A DNA stretch of 7,987 bases from Chloroflexota bacterium (GCA_023489135.1 JAMDCE010000610.1:1-7987); one strand, 5' to 3'. Counted from the stretch's first letter, positions 1-6,271 are shown. Made by a program: numbers and translations. Notes: generated by a model from the sequence alone, not told the origin.

Positions 1-81
1 ACGTGCAGCGTTGGTCCCAGGGTCCCTCGTGTGTATGTGCGAAAAGGGAAAGTGGTCGAGGTCGAGAATCTGCTAGATTAG
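1..81 (+). CDS. alr: Alanine racemase, 3' end only (second copy of the alr tail)
   Basis: The window opens in frame within the last 26 codons of an alanine racemase and reaches a TAG stop at 79-81. The encoded tail includes the family's near-terminal R-V-P-R-V-Y-V motif. The DNA is identical to 4091-4171, the end of the complete alr in this window, so it is either a second alr copy cut by the window edge or a fragment carried in a duplication or chimera. Whether a full gene lies to the left cannot be seen. It overlaps the end of the UPF0182 reading frame on the opposite strand by 9 bp, exactly as the complete alr overlaps the primase gene. Confidence 0.85.
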   Translation, partial: TCSVGPRVPRVYVRKGKVVEVENLLD

Positions 82-102
82 CTTCTTCGGGTCCACCAGC
101 TT
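1..102. repeat. 102-bp perfect direct repeat, left copy
   Basis: Positions 1-102 are identical to 4091-4192; the first difference is g at 103 against c at 4193. The left limit is unknown because the repeat reaches the window edge. It contains the last 81 nt of alr plus the next 21 nt, which on the minus strand encode the C-terminal residues K-L-V-D-P-K-K-L-I. There are no terminal inverted repeats or transposase gene, so it does not look like a mobile element. It looks like the overlap at a duplication, circle or assembly junction. Confidence 0.95.
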
Positions 103-2379
103 GCCATACGCGTCCCCGTCGGAGCGAGCCGCCAGCCACGTGATCATGTTGTTCTTGTTCGGTGGAGTATATGGCAGGATCAGGGCAAACTCCTCCCGAG
201 CCTCGCCCGGTAGTCGCATCACAACGTAGTACGGCTGCATGGGCACCTGCTTGTCCACGTAGACCTCGTTCGGGATGTTCCACATGTCCTCCTTGTTGTA
301 AAACACCCTCGCGTCCCTCATATGGTAGGTACGATAGAGCTCGGCCTGCACCGTGAACAGGTCCTGTGGGTAACGCAGATGAGATCGCAGTTCTTGCGGC
401 ATCTCATCGAGAGGAGAGAAGAGTCCTGGGAATATGGCGGCATAGGTGTGGATCATTGGATCGGATGGATCGGCCAGGTAAAACCGCATAGACCCGTCGT
501 AGGCGTCCATTACCACCTTGACCGAGTTGCGCAAGTAGTTCGCGTCGGCGCCGCTTCCGAGCCTGACCGGTTGAGAGTAGGGGTAGCGATCGGTTTGGGT
601 GTAGGCGTCCAGGATCCAGTAAAGCCGGCCGTCGGCCACGACGACGTATGGATCTCGGTCGTACATCAAGAATGGAGCGACCATCTTTGCCCGCTCTTGG
701 ATGCCACGGTTGTACAGAATCTTGCTCTCAGGAGTAATCGATCCCGAGAGGAGGATGTTCACGTCACCGAACTGCCAGGCAAAGAAAAGGCGTCGAAGAA
801 GCGGGCCGACGCTCACGCCGGACTTGCCCTCGTACTGAACGTACACGTTGTCGTTGCCCCTCGGATAGTCGAATTCCGGCGTGGTGGTTTTCACGATGAC
901 GTAGTTCTTGGTGTTCTCGCCGTAGTATATCTCGGGCCGCGCCAGCGCCAGCTTCCCTCGAGGGGGAACATCCTGAAGGAATAGCTCCGGCAAGCCCTCC
1001 TGGGTGACCTCGTTGACCGGGCTCATCGCGAGGCCATAGCCGTGGGTGAACTGCAGCCGCTGGTTGACCCAGGTTTGGGCTTGGCTCGGCAACTTGGCCG
1101 GCGATAACTCGCGGGCGGAGAGCATCACCTGCCGATACTCCCCATCGATCAGGTACCGGTCGACGTCGACGTCCAGAAAGTCGTAATACAATCTGATGCT
1201 TTGGATCTGGTTGTAGGTGTTTAGCAGAGGCTCCGGGTCCCACAGTCTAACGTTCTTGATCGTCGTCGGGTTGCCATCGATCTCCTGCGCAGTCACGGCA
1301 TCCTCGGCCGGGTAATCCGCTTCGACGATGCGATCCAGGGCATAGGCCTGATTGGTCAGGGCGATGTTATGCTCGATGTACGGACGTTCCATGTCGAGCT
1401 CGCTCGGCAGAACCTGAAGGCGTTGGACTAGGCTGGGGTAGACGCTTCCAGCCAGGATCGAGATACCGATCCACACCCCCAGTCCGATGAGGCCCAGCTT
1501 GTAGCCACGACGGCCGATGTTGACCAGCACCAACACCGCGAAGAACACGGCGGCGGCGGCAATCAGCCGCAGCGCGGGCCAGCGGGCACCGACGTCGGCG
1601 TATCCGGCGCCGAACACCAGCCCCGTTGAGCTATAGACCAGCTTGTAGGTATCCAACCAGGTGCTCCAGGCGAAGCCGAGTGCGAGGAGCGCGATGAGGA
1701 TTGAAATGTGAGCCTTGACGCCCCGGCTAAAGTCCAGGTCGATCTTGAAGCTGGGCATCTGGCCCTGAAGCGATTCCTCATTGAGCGGTACCTGCGGTAG
1801 CACGAGCTTCACCGCATAGATGGCGACGCAGCCAATTAGAGTCAGGAAGATCATCGTCATGTACAAGCCCTGAAGCAGCTCGTACATCGGCAGCGTGAAG
1901 ACGAAGAAGCTGATATCCTGGCCAAAAAGTGGGTCCACAGCGCCGAATGACGTGGGGTTCTGAAAACGAAGCACGACTTCCCACGAGCCCATCAGCCCCG
2001 CGCCTACCAGGACGGCCAGCAGAATCCCTGCGACCACCGACCCGATCTTGAGCAGTGGGTTGAGGTGGACGGACTCTGCCGATGAGATGAATTCAATCGC
2101 TTCGCCGTCCATCGAGGCGATTCGAACCAGCGCGCGATTCCTTTTCCCAGATGCCAGCCGCATGGCAACGATGGCGTTGATGATGAAGACGGCGAAAAAC
2201 ACGACTGCAGTGACGATAAACAGGGCGGCCTGAGTGAGGAAGCGAGTGGCGAAGACGCCCTGCATGCCAACACTCTGGAACCACAGCCAGTCGACGTAGG
2301 TGCTTCCTCCACGTCCTACCGCCACTAGAGCAACAAAAAAGACCGCTCCGATGATCGTAACCTTGGTCTGCCCCGACAT
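73..2379 (-). CDS. UPF0182 (COG1615) family membrane protein, C-terminally truncated
   Basis: This 768-residue protein matches the UPF0182 family, whose function is not established. The N-terminal third has about seven hydrophobic segments, near residues 7-22, 45-70, 108-133, 167-193, 222-242, 268-290 and 293-315. A large, presumably extracytoplasmic, soluble region follows, with family-like stretches such as Y-P-R-G-N-D-N-V-Y and F-A-W-Q-F-G-D. Start: ATG at 2377-2379, preceded on the minus strand by GGAGG about 10 nt upstream and GGAG 5 nt upstream. Family members I know are roughly 850-1000 residues and continue well past the motif W-L-A-A-R-S-D-G-x-x-Y-G-K-L. Here the frame reaches exactly that motif and then takes up the last codons of the neighbouring primase gene (V-D-P-K-K-L-I, stop) at the 102-bp repeat boundary. 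The native C-terminus thus appears to be missing. No internal frameshift was seen. Family identity is secure; a real truncation versus an assembly artefact is unresolved. Confidence 0.9.
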   Translation of the reverse strand: MSGQTKVTIIGAVFFVALVAVGRGGSTYVDWLWFQSVGMQGVFATRFLTQAALFIVTAVVFFAVFIINAIVAMRLASGKRNRALVRIASMDGEAIEFISSAESVHLNPLLKIGSVVAGILLAVLVGAGLMGSWEVVLRFQNPTSFGAVDPLFGQDISFFVFTLPMYELLQGLYMTMIFLTLIGCVAIYAVKLVLPQVPLNEESLQGQMPSFKIDLDFSRGVKAHISILIALLALGFAWSTWLDTYKLVYSSTGLVFGAGYADVGARWPALRLIAAAAVFFAVLVLVNIGRRGYKLGLIGLGVWIGISILAGSVYPSLVQRLQVLPSELDMERPYIEHNIALTNQAYALDRIVEADYPAEDAVTAQEIDGNPTTIKNVRLWDPEPLLNTYNQIQSIRLYYDFLDVDVDRYLIDGEYRQVMLSARELSPAKLPSQAQTWVNQRLQFTHGYGLAMSPVNEVTQEGLPELFLQDVPPRGKLALARPEIYYGENTKNYVIVKTTTPEFDYPRGNDNVYVQYEGKSGVSVGPLLRRLFFAWQFGDVNILLSGSITPESKILYNRGIQERAKMVAPFLMYDRDPYVVVADGRLYWILDAYTQTDRYPYSQPVRLGSGADANYLRNSVKVVMDAYDGSMRFYLADPSDPMIHTYAAIFPGLFSPLDEMPQELRSHLRYPQDLFTVQAELYRTYHMRDARVFYNKEDMWNIPNEVYVDKQVPMQPYYVVMRLPGEAREEFALILPYTPPNKNNMITWLAARSDGDAYGKLVDPKKLI

Positions 2380-2427
2380 ATAGTCTCCGCCTCCAGCCTG
2401 TCTAGTTGTACTGCGCCGGCAGTTGCC

Positions 2428-2440
2428 TCACGTTATGTGA
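2428..2440. promoter_or_regulatory. Small inverted repeat TCAC-N5-GTGA in divergent region
   Basis: TCAC at 2428-2431 and GTGA at 2437-2440 form a short dyad between the divergent UPF0182 and CBS-alr genes. Its half-sites are arranged opposite to the CRP consensus (TGTGA-N6-TCACA). It could be an operator half or chance; no regulator is implied. Confidence 0.2.
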
Positions 2441-2458
2441 ACAGTTGTAGGTTGGCAT

Positions 2459-2476
2459 AGTCTACCATGGTAGGCT
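2459..2476. promoter_or_regulatory. Palindrome CTACCATGGTAG, possible operator
   Basis: Positions 2462-2473 form a perfect 12-bp palindrome, CTACCATGGTAG. It extends to 18 bp with one mismatched pair (2461/2474). It lies about 20 bp upstream of the -35 element of the CBS-alr promoter and about 80 bp upstream of the UPF0182 start, a suitable place for a dimeric regulator of either divergent unit. No regulator family can be named from it. Confidence 0.35.
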
Positions 2477-2493
2477 GATTAATGCTACACCAC

Positions 2494-2523
2494 TTGGCGG
2501 GAGGAATTGGCCGGGGGTATAAT
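2494..2523 (+). promoter_or_regulatory. Sigma70-type promoter of the CBS-alr operon
   Basis: The -35 element TTGGCG (2494-2499) is followed after 18 bp by a consensus -10 element TATAAT (2518-2523). Transcription should start near 2530, at the edge of the ribosome-binding site AGGAGG (2530-2535), leaving a leader of only about 10-13 nt before the TTG start at 2542. This promoter excludes the upstream ATG at 2482 as the start, since that codon would not be transcribed from it. Confidence 0.7.
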
Positions 2524-2541
2524 AACTGTAGGAGGAGCATT

Positions 2542-3003
2542 TTGAAGGTTTCCGAGATAATGACCAAGAACGTCATGGCCGCTGAGCCTGACGACAAAGT
2601 GGTGGACGTTGCCAAGGTGATGCTCAAGAACGGCATTAGCGGCGTTCCGGTAGTAGACGAATCGAATAGAGTGATCGGCATCATAACCGAGGCCGATCTG
2701 GTGGTTCGCAACGCCTACGTTCACTTTCCGACATTTCTGCAGATACTCGATAGCCGCATCTACCTCCAGAGCCCGAGGCATTTTGAAGAGGAATTGAGGC
2801 GGGCGCTGGGGACCACAGCCGCGGACGTCATGACCAGGGAGGTCCACACCATCGACGCCGATGCCGAGGTCAGAGCTCTGGCCACCTTGATGGTCGAAGA
2901 GAAGGTCAATCCGGTGCCGGTGACCCACGAGGGCAAGTTGGTGGGCATCGTCAGTCGAGCTGACATCATTCGGTTTATGGTCGAGCAGGAAGCTGCATCC
3001 TAG
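2542..3003 (+). CDS. Two-CBS-domain protein (stand-alone Bateman module)
   Basis: This 153-residue soluble protein consists almost entirely of two CBS motifs, at about residues 3-57 and 93-149. They are separated by a charged helical insert (about 58-92). Each motif ends in the typical G-h-h-[T/S]-x-x-D signature (GIITEAD at 46-52, GIVSRAD at 135-141), the residues that usually contact the ribose or phosphate of AMP, ADP, ATP or SAM in such domains. There is no enzyme, transporter or DNA-binding domain attached, so it is presumably a ligand-sensing partner of another protein. Start: TTG at 2542, preceded by a perfect AGGAGG with 6-nt spacing and lying just downstream of the TATAAT box; the in-frame ATG at 2482 lies upstream of the promoter. 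The alr start follows after 10 nt, and alr's ribosome-binding site overlaps this gene's stop codon, so the two are co-transcribed. The ligand cannot be told from sequence. Confidence 0.9.
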   Translation: MKVSEIMTKNVMAAEPDDKVVDVAKVMLKNGISGVPVVDESNRVIGIITEADLVVRNAYVHFPTFLQILDSRIYLQSPRHFEEELRRALGTTAADVMTREVHTIDADAEVRALATLMVEEKVNPVPVTHEGKLVGIVSRADIIRFMVEQEAAS

Positions 3004-3013
3004 AGGTAGACAG

Positions 3014-4171
3014 ATGTTGCGCGGCAGACCAACCTGGGCCGAGATCAACTTGGACGCCGTGGCACATAACGTGCGCGAGCTGAAGCGGCATATTGGACGA
3101 CGGGTCGACCTGCTGGCCGTGGTCAAGGCCAATGGGTACGGGCACGGCGCGGTGCAGGTTGCCATGACGGCCCTGGAAAGCGGCGCGAGGTGGCTGGGCG
3201 TGGCTTGTGTCGACGAGGGAATCCAGCTTCGACGCGCCGGCATCGACTGTCCGATTCTCATCATCGGTTACTCCCCTCCGTGGGAGGTCGAGCACATCGT
3301 AGACAATGCGCTCACGCCAACGGTGAATACTCGGCAATTCGTTCTGGCGCTTTCCTCGGTGTCGCTGTCTCGAAAAAGGGTTACGCCGGTGCACGTCAAA
3401 GTGGATACAGGCCTCACTCGTTTTGGGTTGCTGCCCGTCGAAGTGGTGGACTTCGTCAAGGGTATAGTGACCCTTCCGGGCATTCAACTAGAGGGCCTCT
3501 ATACCCACTTCTCTTCGGCCGACGAGCCGGACAAGTCTTTCACCATCCGTCAACTGGGAATGTTGCAGGAGGTGCTGGACCGGGTGTCTAGGGAAGGTAT
3601 AGTCATTCCTCTGCGCCACGCCGCCAATAGCGCCGCTACTCTCGATTTGCCCGAGACGCACCTGGATCTGGTTCGCTGCGGCATCAGCATCTACGGCCTC
3701 TACCCCTCCGACGGCGTCAGCCGGGCGGTGAAACTGCAGCCGGCGATGGTCCTCAAGTCGCGTGTAGCCCGGCTGCGCCAGGTTCCTGCCGGCACACCGG
3801 TCAGCTACGGCCGGACCTATCAGACGCCGGAAGCGGCCCATCTGGCATTGGTGCCCATCGGCTACGGCGACGGCGTGGCTCGCTCCCTTTCAAACCTCGG
3901 CTCTATGCTTGTCCGCGGCCAGCGAGTGCCAATCGTAGGCCGGGTCTGCATGGACAACTGCGTGGTCAACGTGCAAGATGTCCCCGACGTTCGTCAGGAC
4001 GACGAAGTCGTGATCATCGGCAAACAGGGCGATGGTGAGATCACGGCGGAAGAAATCGCCCTGATGCGTGGCACAATAAACTACGAGGTTACGTGCAGCG
4101 TTGGTCCCAGGGTCCCTCGTGTGTATGTGCGAAAAGGGAAAGTGGTCGAGGTCGAGAATCTGCTAGATTAG
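3014..4171 (+). CDS. alr: Alanine racemase
   Basis: This PLP-dependent racemase of 385 residues interconverts L- and D-alanine in the cytoplasm, supplying D-alanine for peptidoglycan. All hallmark residues are present, close to Geobacillus enzyme numbering: the PLP lysine K38 in V-V-K-A-N-G-Y-G-H-G, K129 (the carbamylated lysine) and R136 in H-V-K-V-D-T-G-L-T-R-F-G, R221 in R-C-G-I-S-I-Y-G, the opposing catalytic tyrosine Y265 in V-S-Y-G, Y284 in P-I-G-Y-G-D-G and M313-D314 in G-R-V-C-M-D. Length is normal for the family. Start: ATG at 3014 with GAGGT about 6 nt upstream, the site overlapping the stop of the CBS gene. It is the second gene of the CBS-alr operon. Its last 9 nt overlap the convergent primase gene, leaving no room for a terminator between them. 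The final 81 nt recur at the window start. Confidence 0.97.
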   Translation: MLRGRPTWAEINLDAVAHNVRELKRHIGRRVDLLAVVKANGYGHGAVQVAMTALESGARWLGVACVDEGIQLRRAGIDCPILIIGYSPPWEVEHIVDNALTPTVNTRQFVLALSSVSLSRKRVTPVHVKVDTGLTRFGLLPVEVVDFVKGIVTLPGIQLEGLYTHFSSADEPDKSFTIRQLGMLQEVLDRVSREGIVIPLRHAANSAATLDLPETHLDLVRCGISIYGLYPSDGVSRAVKLQPAMVLKSRVARLRQVPAGTPVSYGRTYQTPEAAHLALVPIGYGDGVARSLSNLGSMLVRGQRVPIVGRVCMDNCVVNVQDVPDVRQDDEVVIIGKQGDGEITAEEIALMRGTINYEVTCSVGPRVPRVYVRKGKVVEVENLLD

Positions 4172-4192
4172 CTTCTTCGGGTCCACCAGCTT
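4091..4192. repeat. 102-bp perfect direct repeat, right copy
   Basis: This is the second copy of the segment at 1-102, at an offset of 4,090 bp. Here both overlapping genes are intact: the alr 3' end on the plus strand and the C-terminal codons of the primase-like gene on the minus strand. This copy is therefore probably the original arrangement, and the copy at the window start the derived one. Confidence 0.95.
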
Positions 4193-4792
4193 CACCGATG
4201 CCAGCAGCTCGTCGTGCACCTCTATCGCGCAACGGACCGGATCGAAGTCCTCCAGATCGCCGATGAGCGTGGAGCGTACTCCCTGGTTGCGGTTGACGCG
4301 CAGCGGCAGCCACACCTTGTCCTTGTCTCGTTCGAACGGGTATCTGGGCTTGAAAGGCACATCCACTCCCACCCGAGCGAGGATGCGCAGCGTCAAGCGT
4401 TGAATCAGGGCCGCGGGAACCGGTTCCTCGTAAAAGGTCCACAAATGATAGCCCGTGCCGCTGAACTCCGCCAGCACTTGCTGACGAGAGAGTCCTTTGG
4501 CTTCCAGCACATCCCTCACCCGCAGCGCCAGGGGTTTGAGGTCCTCCATCTGGCGCAGCATCTCCACGCGGGGGGCATTGCGCGGCGCGATGTCGATGTC
4601 GAACATAGAGTAGGTCGCCCGCCCATCCGCCCGCTGCACGAAGGCCCCCAGGTGCGGTCCCGCGTGGAGATGATCCAGCCACGCATCTTCGGTTAGCTCC
4701 GCCAACTCCTCAGCATCTTCCCGCTCTTCGCCACCCTTGAACAACCTCGTACCAGGCGGAGCAAATAGCTGTCGAAAGCTTTCGAAATCCAT
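4163..4792 (-). CDS. Stand-alone archaeo-eukaryotic primase (AEP) domain protein, TOTE-AEP-like
   Basis: The 209-residue protein resembles the AEP domain found in TOTE conflict systems and other primase-polymerases. Visible motifs are F-D-I-D (metal-binding D65 and D67), E-F-S-G-T-G-Y-H-L-W (109-118, with the nucleotide-binding S-G-x-G and H116) followed by E-E-P-V-P-A-A (122-128), and V-W-L-P-L-R (160-165) leading into N-Q-G-V-R-S-T-L-I (169-177). The third acidic residue of AEP active sites is not obvious; D179 or D182 are candidates. There is no fused helicase, nuclease or zinc-binding domain and no such neighbour here, so it is not a full TOTE system. Start: ATG at 4790-4792, with an in-frame stop just upstream (4802-4804). 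AGGAG sits only 1 nt from the ATG, so AAGGTAGG at 4801-4808 may be the working site. Its 3' end overlaps alr by 9 bp and is reused as the end of the UPF0182 frame. Role (primer synthesis, repair or defence) is unknown. Confidence 0.75.
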   Translation of the reverse strand: MDFESFRQLFAPPGTRLFKGGEEREDAEELAELTEDAWLDHLHAGPHLGAFVQRADGRATYSMFDIDIAPRNAPRVEMLRQMEDLKPLALRVRDVLEAKGLSRQQVLAEFSGTGYHLWTFYEEPVPAALIQRLTLRILARVGVDVPFKPRYPFERDKDKVWLPLRVNRNQGVRSTLIGDLEDFDPVRCAIEVHDELLASVKLVDPKKLI

Positions 4793-4839
4793 TCTCCTGA
4801 CCTACCTTGCGATGCTTCGAGAACGTGACCGCTGGGACC

Positions 4840-4848
4840 ATTGTATCA
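4840..4848 (-). promoter_or_regulatory. Possible extended -10 promoter for the primase-like gene
   Basis: Read on the minus strand, 4848-4840 gives TGATACAAT: an extended -10 (TG-n-TACAAT) about 48 bp upstream of the primase ATG. No convincing -35 hexamer lies at 16-18 bp, which extended -10 promoters can tolerate. The prediction rests on the motif alone. Confidence 0.4.
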
Positions 4849-4883
4849 CATTGAAGAGGGCCGCGTCGGATTCAACAGCGTGA

Positions 4884-4918
4884 CAGCCGTGTCTATTGCT
4901 GCGAAATAGGCACGGCTG
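4884..4918. repeat. Intergenic hairpin 1, 14-bp stem
   Basis: Arms 4884-4897 and 4905-4918 pair over 14 bp with a single G-T pair, around a 7-nt loop. No T-run follows on either strand, so it is not a canonical rho-independent terminator. It is the first of three hairpins between the solute-binding protein gene and the primase-like gene. Confidence 0.7.
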
Positions 4919-4932
4919 CCGACTTCACGATT

Positions 4933-4953
4933 GTCCGCCAAGTCTTGGCGGAC
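4933..4953. terminator. Intergenic hairpin 2, 9-bp perfect stem; possible terminator of the solute-binding protein gene
   Basis: GTCCGCCAA (4933-4941) pairs perfectly with TTGGCGGAC (4945-4953) around a 3-nt loop. It lies about 42 bp downstream of the minus-strand stop at 4995-4997, where a terminator is expected. On the minus strand it is not followed by a T-run, so termination activity is uncertain. Confidence 0.4.
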
Positions 4954-4963
4954 GATTCCTTCT

Positions 4964-4983
4964 CCAATTCTCAACGGAATTGG
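4964..4983. repeat. Intergenic hairpin 3, 7-bp stem
   Basis: CCAATTC (4964-4970) pairs with GAATTGG (4977-4983) around a 6-nt loop. It begins 11 bp after the stop codon of the solute-binding protein gene and is the closest of the three hairpins to that gene. It is weak and AT-containing, and could protect the transcript 3' end or be chance. Confidence 0.4.
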
Positions 4984-4994
4984 GTGACTGACGG

Positions 4995-6152
4995 TTAGGG
5001 ATACAACTTCTTGATGAACCCGCTGTCGTCCAGCTCTTTCACCAGGCTGTTGTCCACGAAGGTTTCTGGCTTGGAGTCCTTGGCCTTGGGATTCTGCTTC
5101 GCCATGTCGTCCAGGACGACCTGTATTCCCTCGATGCTGGCGTACGGGACCTTGGGCATCAACTGGGCGACGTAAATGGCGTGAGTCTCTTCCAACACCT
5201 CTTTGTCTTCGATCTTGGAGTACTGGCTTATCACCTTCATGGCGTAGTCTTTGTCGTTCTTGGAGATAGCGATGCCTTCCACAAAGGCCTTCATGAAGTT
5301 CCTCATCGTGTCTCGATTGCCGTCGAGGTACTTCCTGCTCACGGCAATGGACCCCGTGGGGTAGAGATTGTTCAATTTGGAGTAACTTACCAGCTCGACC
5401 ATCCCCACTTTTCTGGCCAGCAGGGAGTCGGGAGGCCCGAACACCGATCCCTGAATGGCGCCTGATTCTAGGCCGGCCCGCAGCTGCGGTACCCCGCCCA
5501 TTTGTACGACCGCCACGTCTTTGTCGGGCTCCAAGTTCAACTTCTTGAGCGTCTGGCGGGCTGCAAAATCCGTGGCAGAGCCGAACCGAGTTACTCCCAC
5601 CTTCTGTCCCTTGAGGTCCTCTATCCGCTTGATGCTCGGCACCACGTAGAGGGAAAACGGCAGCACCTCGTCCGTCGTGGCCACGATGATCAAATCGCCG
5701 CCCCCCAGTCCTGCGCTTACCACCGACCCCGCAGCGCTGGCAGCCACATGCACTTCTCCCGAGAGCATTGCTGGGGCTACGGTCGTGCTCGAGGCGATGT
5801 ACTGCAGGTCGAGGTCGAGACCGTATTTCTCGAAGAGCTTCTTCTCCTTGGCCACCCACATGGGCGTTTGCGAGCCGCTGACGGCGCTGTAGGCCGCTTT
5901 CATTTTGACGAGCTTCTCGGGCTTGGCAACCTCCTTGGACGGCGCCGGCTTGGTCTCTGGCTTGGCCTCTTTGGCCGCCGGCTTGGCCTGGCTAGCCGCC
6001 GGCTGGCTTTCCTTCTGTGATTGAGCCTTGGGCGCCTCACTAGGTGCCGTGGATGGGGGCGCTGAAGCCGTGCTGCATCCGAACGCCGATGCAATCAATA
6101 GGATGACGACGCTAGACATTGCCAGTTTCGTTCGAGACCCTGTGAACTTCAT
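4995..6152 (-). CDS. Lipoprotein solute-binding protein, NMT1/THI5-like (SsuA-type) ABC transporter component
   Basis: The 385-residue protein is a periplasmic or surface-anchored substrate-binding lipoprotein. It starts with a basic N-terminus, a hydrophobic stretch (about residues 12-24) and a lipobox-like S-A-F-G-C with the lipidated cysteine at C26. A low-complexity linker rich in Ala, Pro, Lys and Glu (about 27-80) separates the anchor from the binding domain. The latter (about 83-385) has the NMT1/THI5-type opening, W-V-A-K-E-K-K-L-F-E-K-Y-G-L near 99-112, then A-P-A-M-L-S-G-E-V-H-V-A-A-S-A and E-D-L-K-G-Q-K-V-G-V. The family binds sulfonates, taurine, nitrate, pyrimidine precursors or aromatic acids; the ligand here cannot be assigned. 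Start: ATG at 6150-6152 with GGAGG 9 nt upstream. A 36-residue upstream extension to 6260 would bury the signal peptide and is rejected. No permease or ATPase gene lies in the window, so its transporter partners are elsewhere or absent. Confidence 0.88.
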   Translation of the reverse strand: MKFTGSRTKLAMSSVVILLIASAFGCSTASAPPSTAPSEAPKAQSQKESQPAASQAKPAAKEAKPETKPAPSKEVAKPEKLVKMKAAYSAVSGSQTPMWVAKEKKLFEKYGLDLDLQYIASSTTVAPAMLSGEVHVAASAAGSVVSAGLGGGDLIIVATTDEVLPFSLYVVPSIKRIEDLKGQKVGVTRFGSATDFAARQTLKKLNLEPDKDVAVVQMGGVPQLRAGLESGAIQGSVFGPPDSLLARKVGMVELVSYSKLNNLYPTGSIAVSRKYLDGNRDTMRNFMKAFVEGIAISKNDKDYAMKVISQYSKIEDKEVLEETHAIYVAQLMPKVPYASIEGIQVVLDDMAKQNPKAKDSKPETFVDNSLVKELDDSGFIKKLYP

Positions 6153-6271
6153 GTTCCTACTCCTCCCCTGTTCTTTTCTTTGGGCTGGATAGCCCGATTC
6201 TTCGGGACGCCCGTCCACGTCTGTGGCACTAGGACCATTTGCCTTGCCAATTCTGGGCAATCCTCCGCCCA

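Noticed and set aside
1..102. Insertion sequence or attachment-site duplication
   Set aside because: The repeat consists of two overlapping gene ends, with no transposase, integrase or terminal inverted repeats between the copies; a duplication or chimera junction explains it better.
322..984. 220-codon open frame on the plus strand
   Set aside because: It lies antisense within the UPF0182 gene and has no recognisable protein character; it is a shadow of a GC-rich coding region.
2482..2541. ATG at 2482 as start of the CBS protein
   Set aside because: It lies upstream of the TATAAT promoter, has no good ribosome-binding site, and adds 20 residues unlike CBS proteins; TTG at 2542 has AGGAGG at ideal spacing.
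2485..3264. 259-codon open frame on the minus strand
   Set aside because: It lies antisense to the CBS gene and the start of alr, both of which are secure; its composition is not that of a known protein.
4163..4792. A complete TOTE conflict system or other defence island
   Set aside because: Only the AEP-like domain is present; there is no helicase, nuclease or other effector gene in the window.
4933..4953. Canonical rho-independent terminator
   Set aside because: The stem is good, but neither strand has a T-run after it, so only a tentative terminator is reported.
6153..6260. ATG at 6260 as start of the solute-binding protein
   Set aside because: It would place 36 polar residues before a lipoprotein signal peptide; the internal ATG at 6152 has a clear GGAGG.
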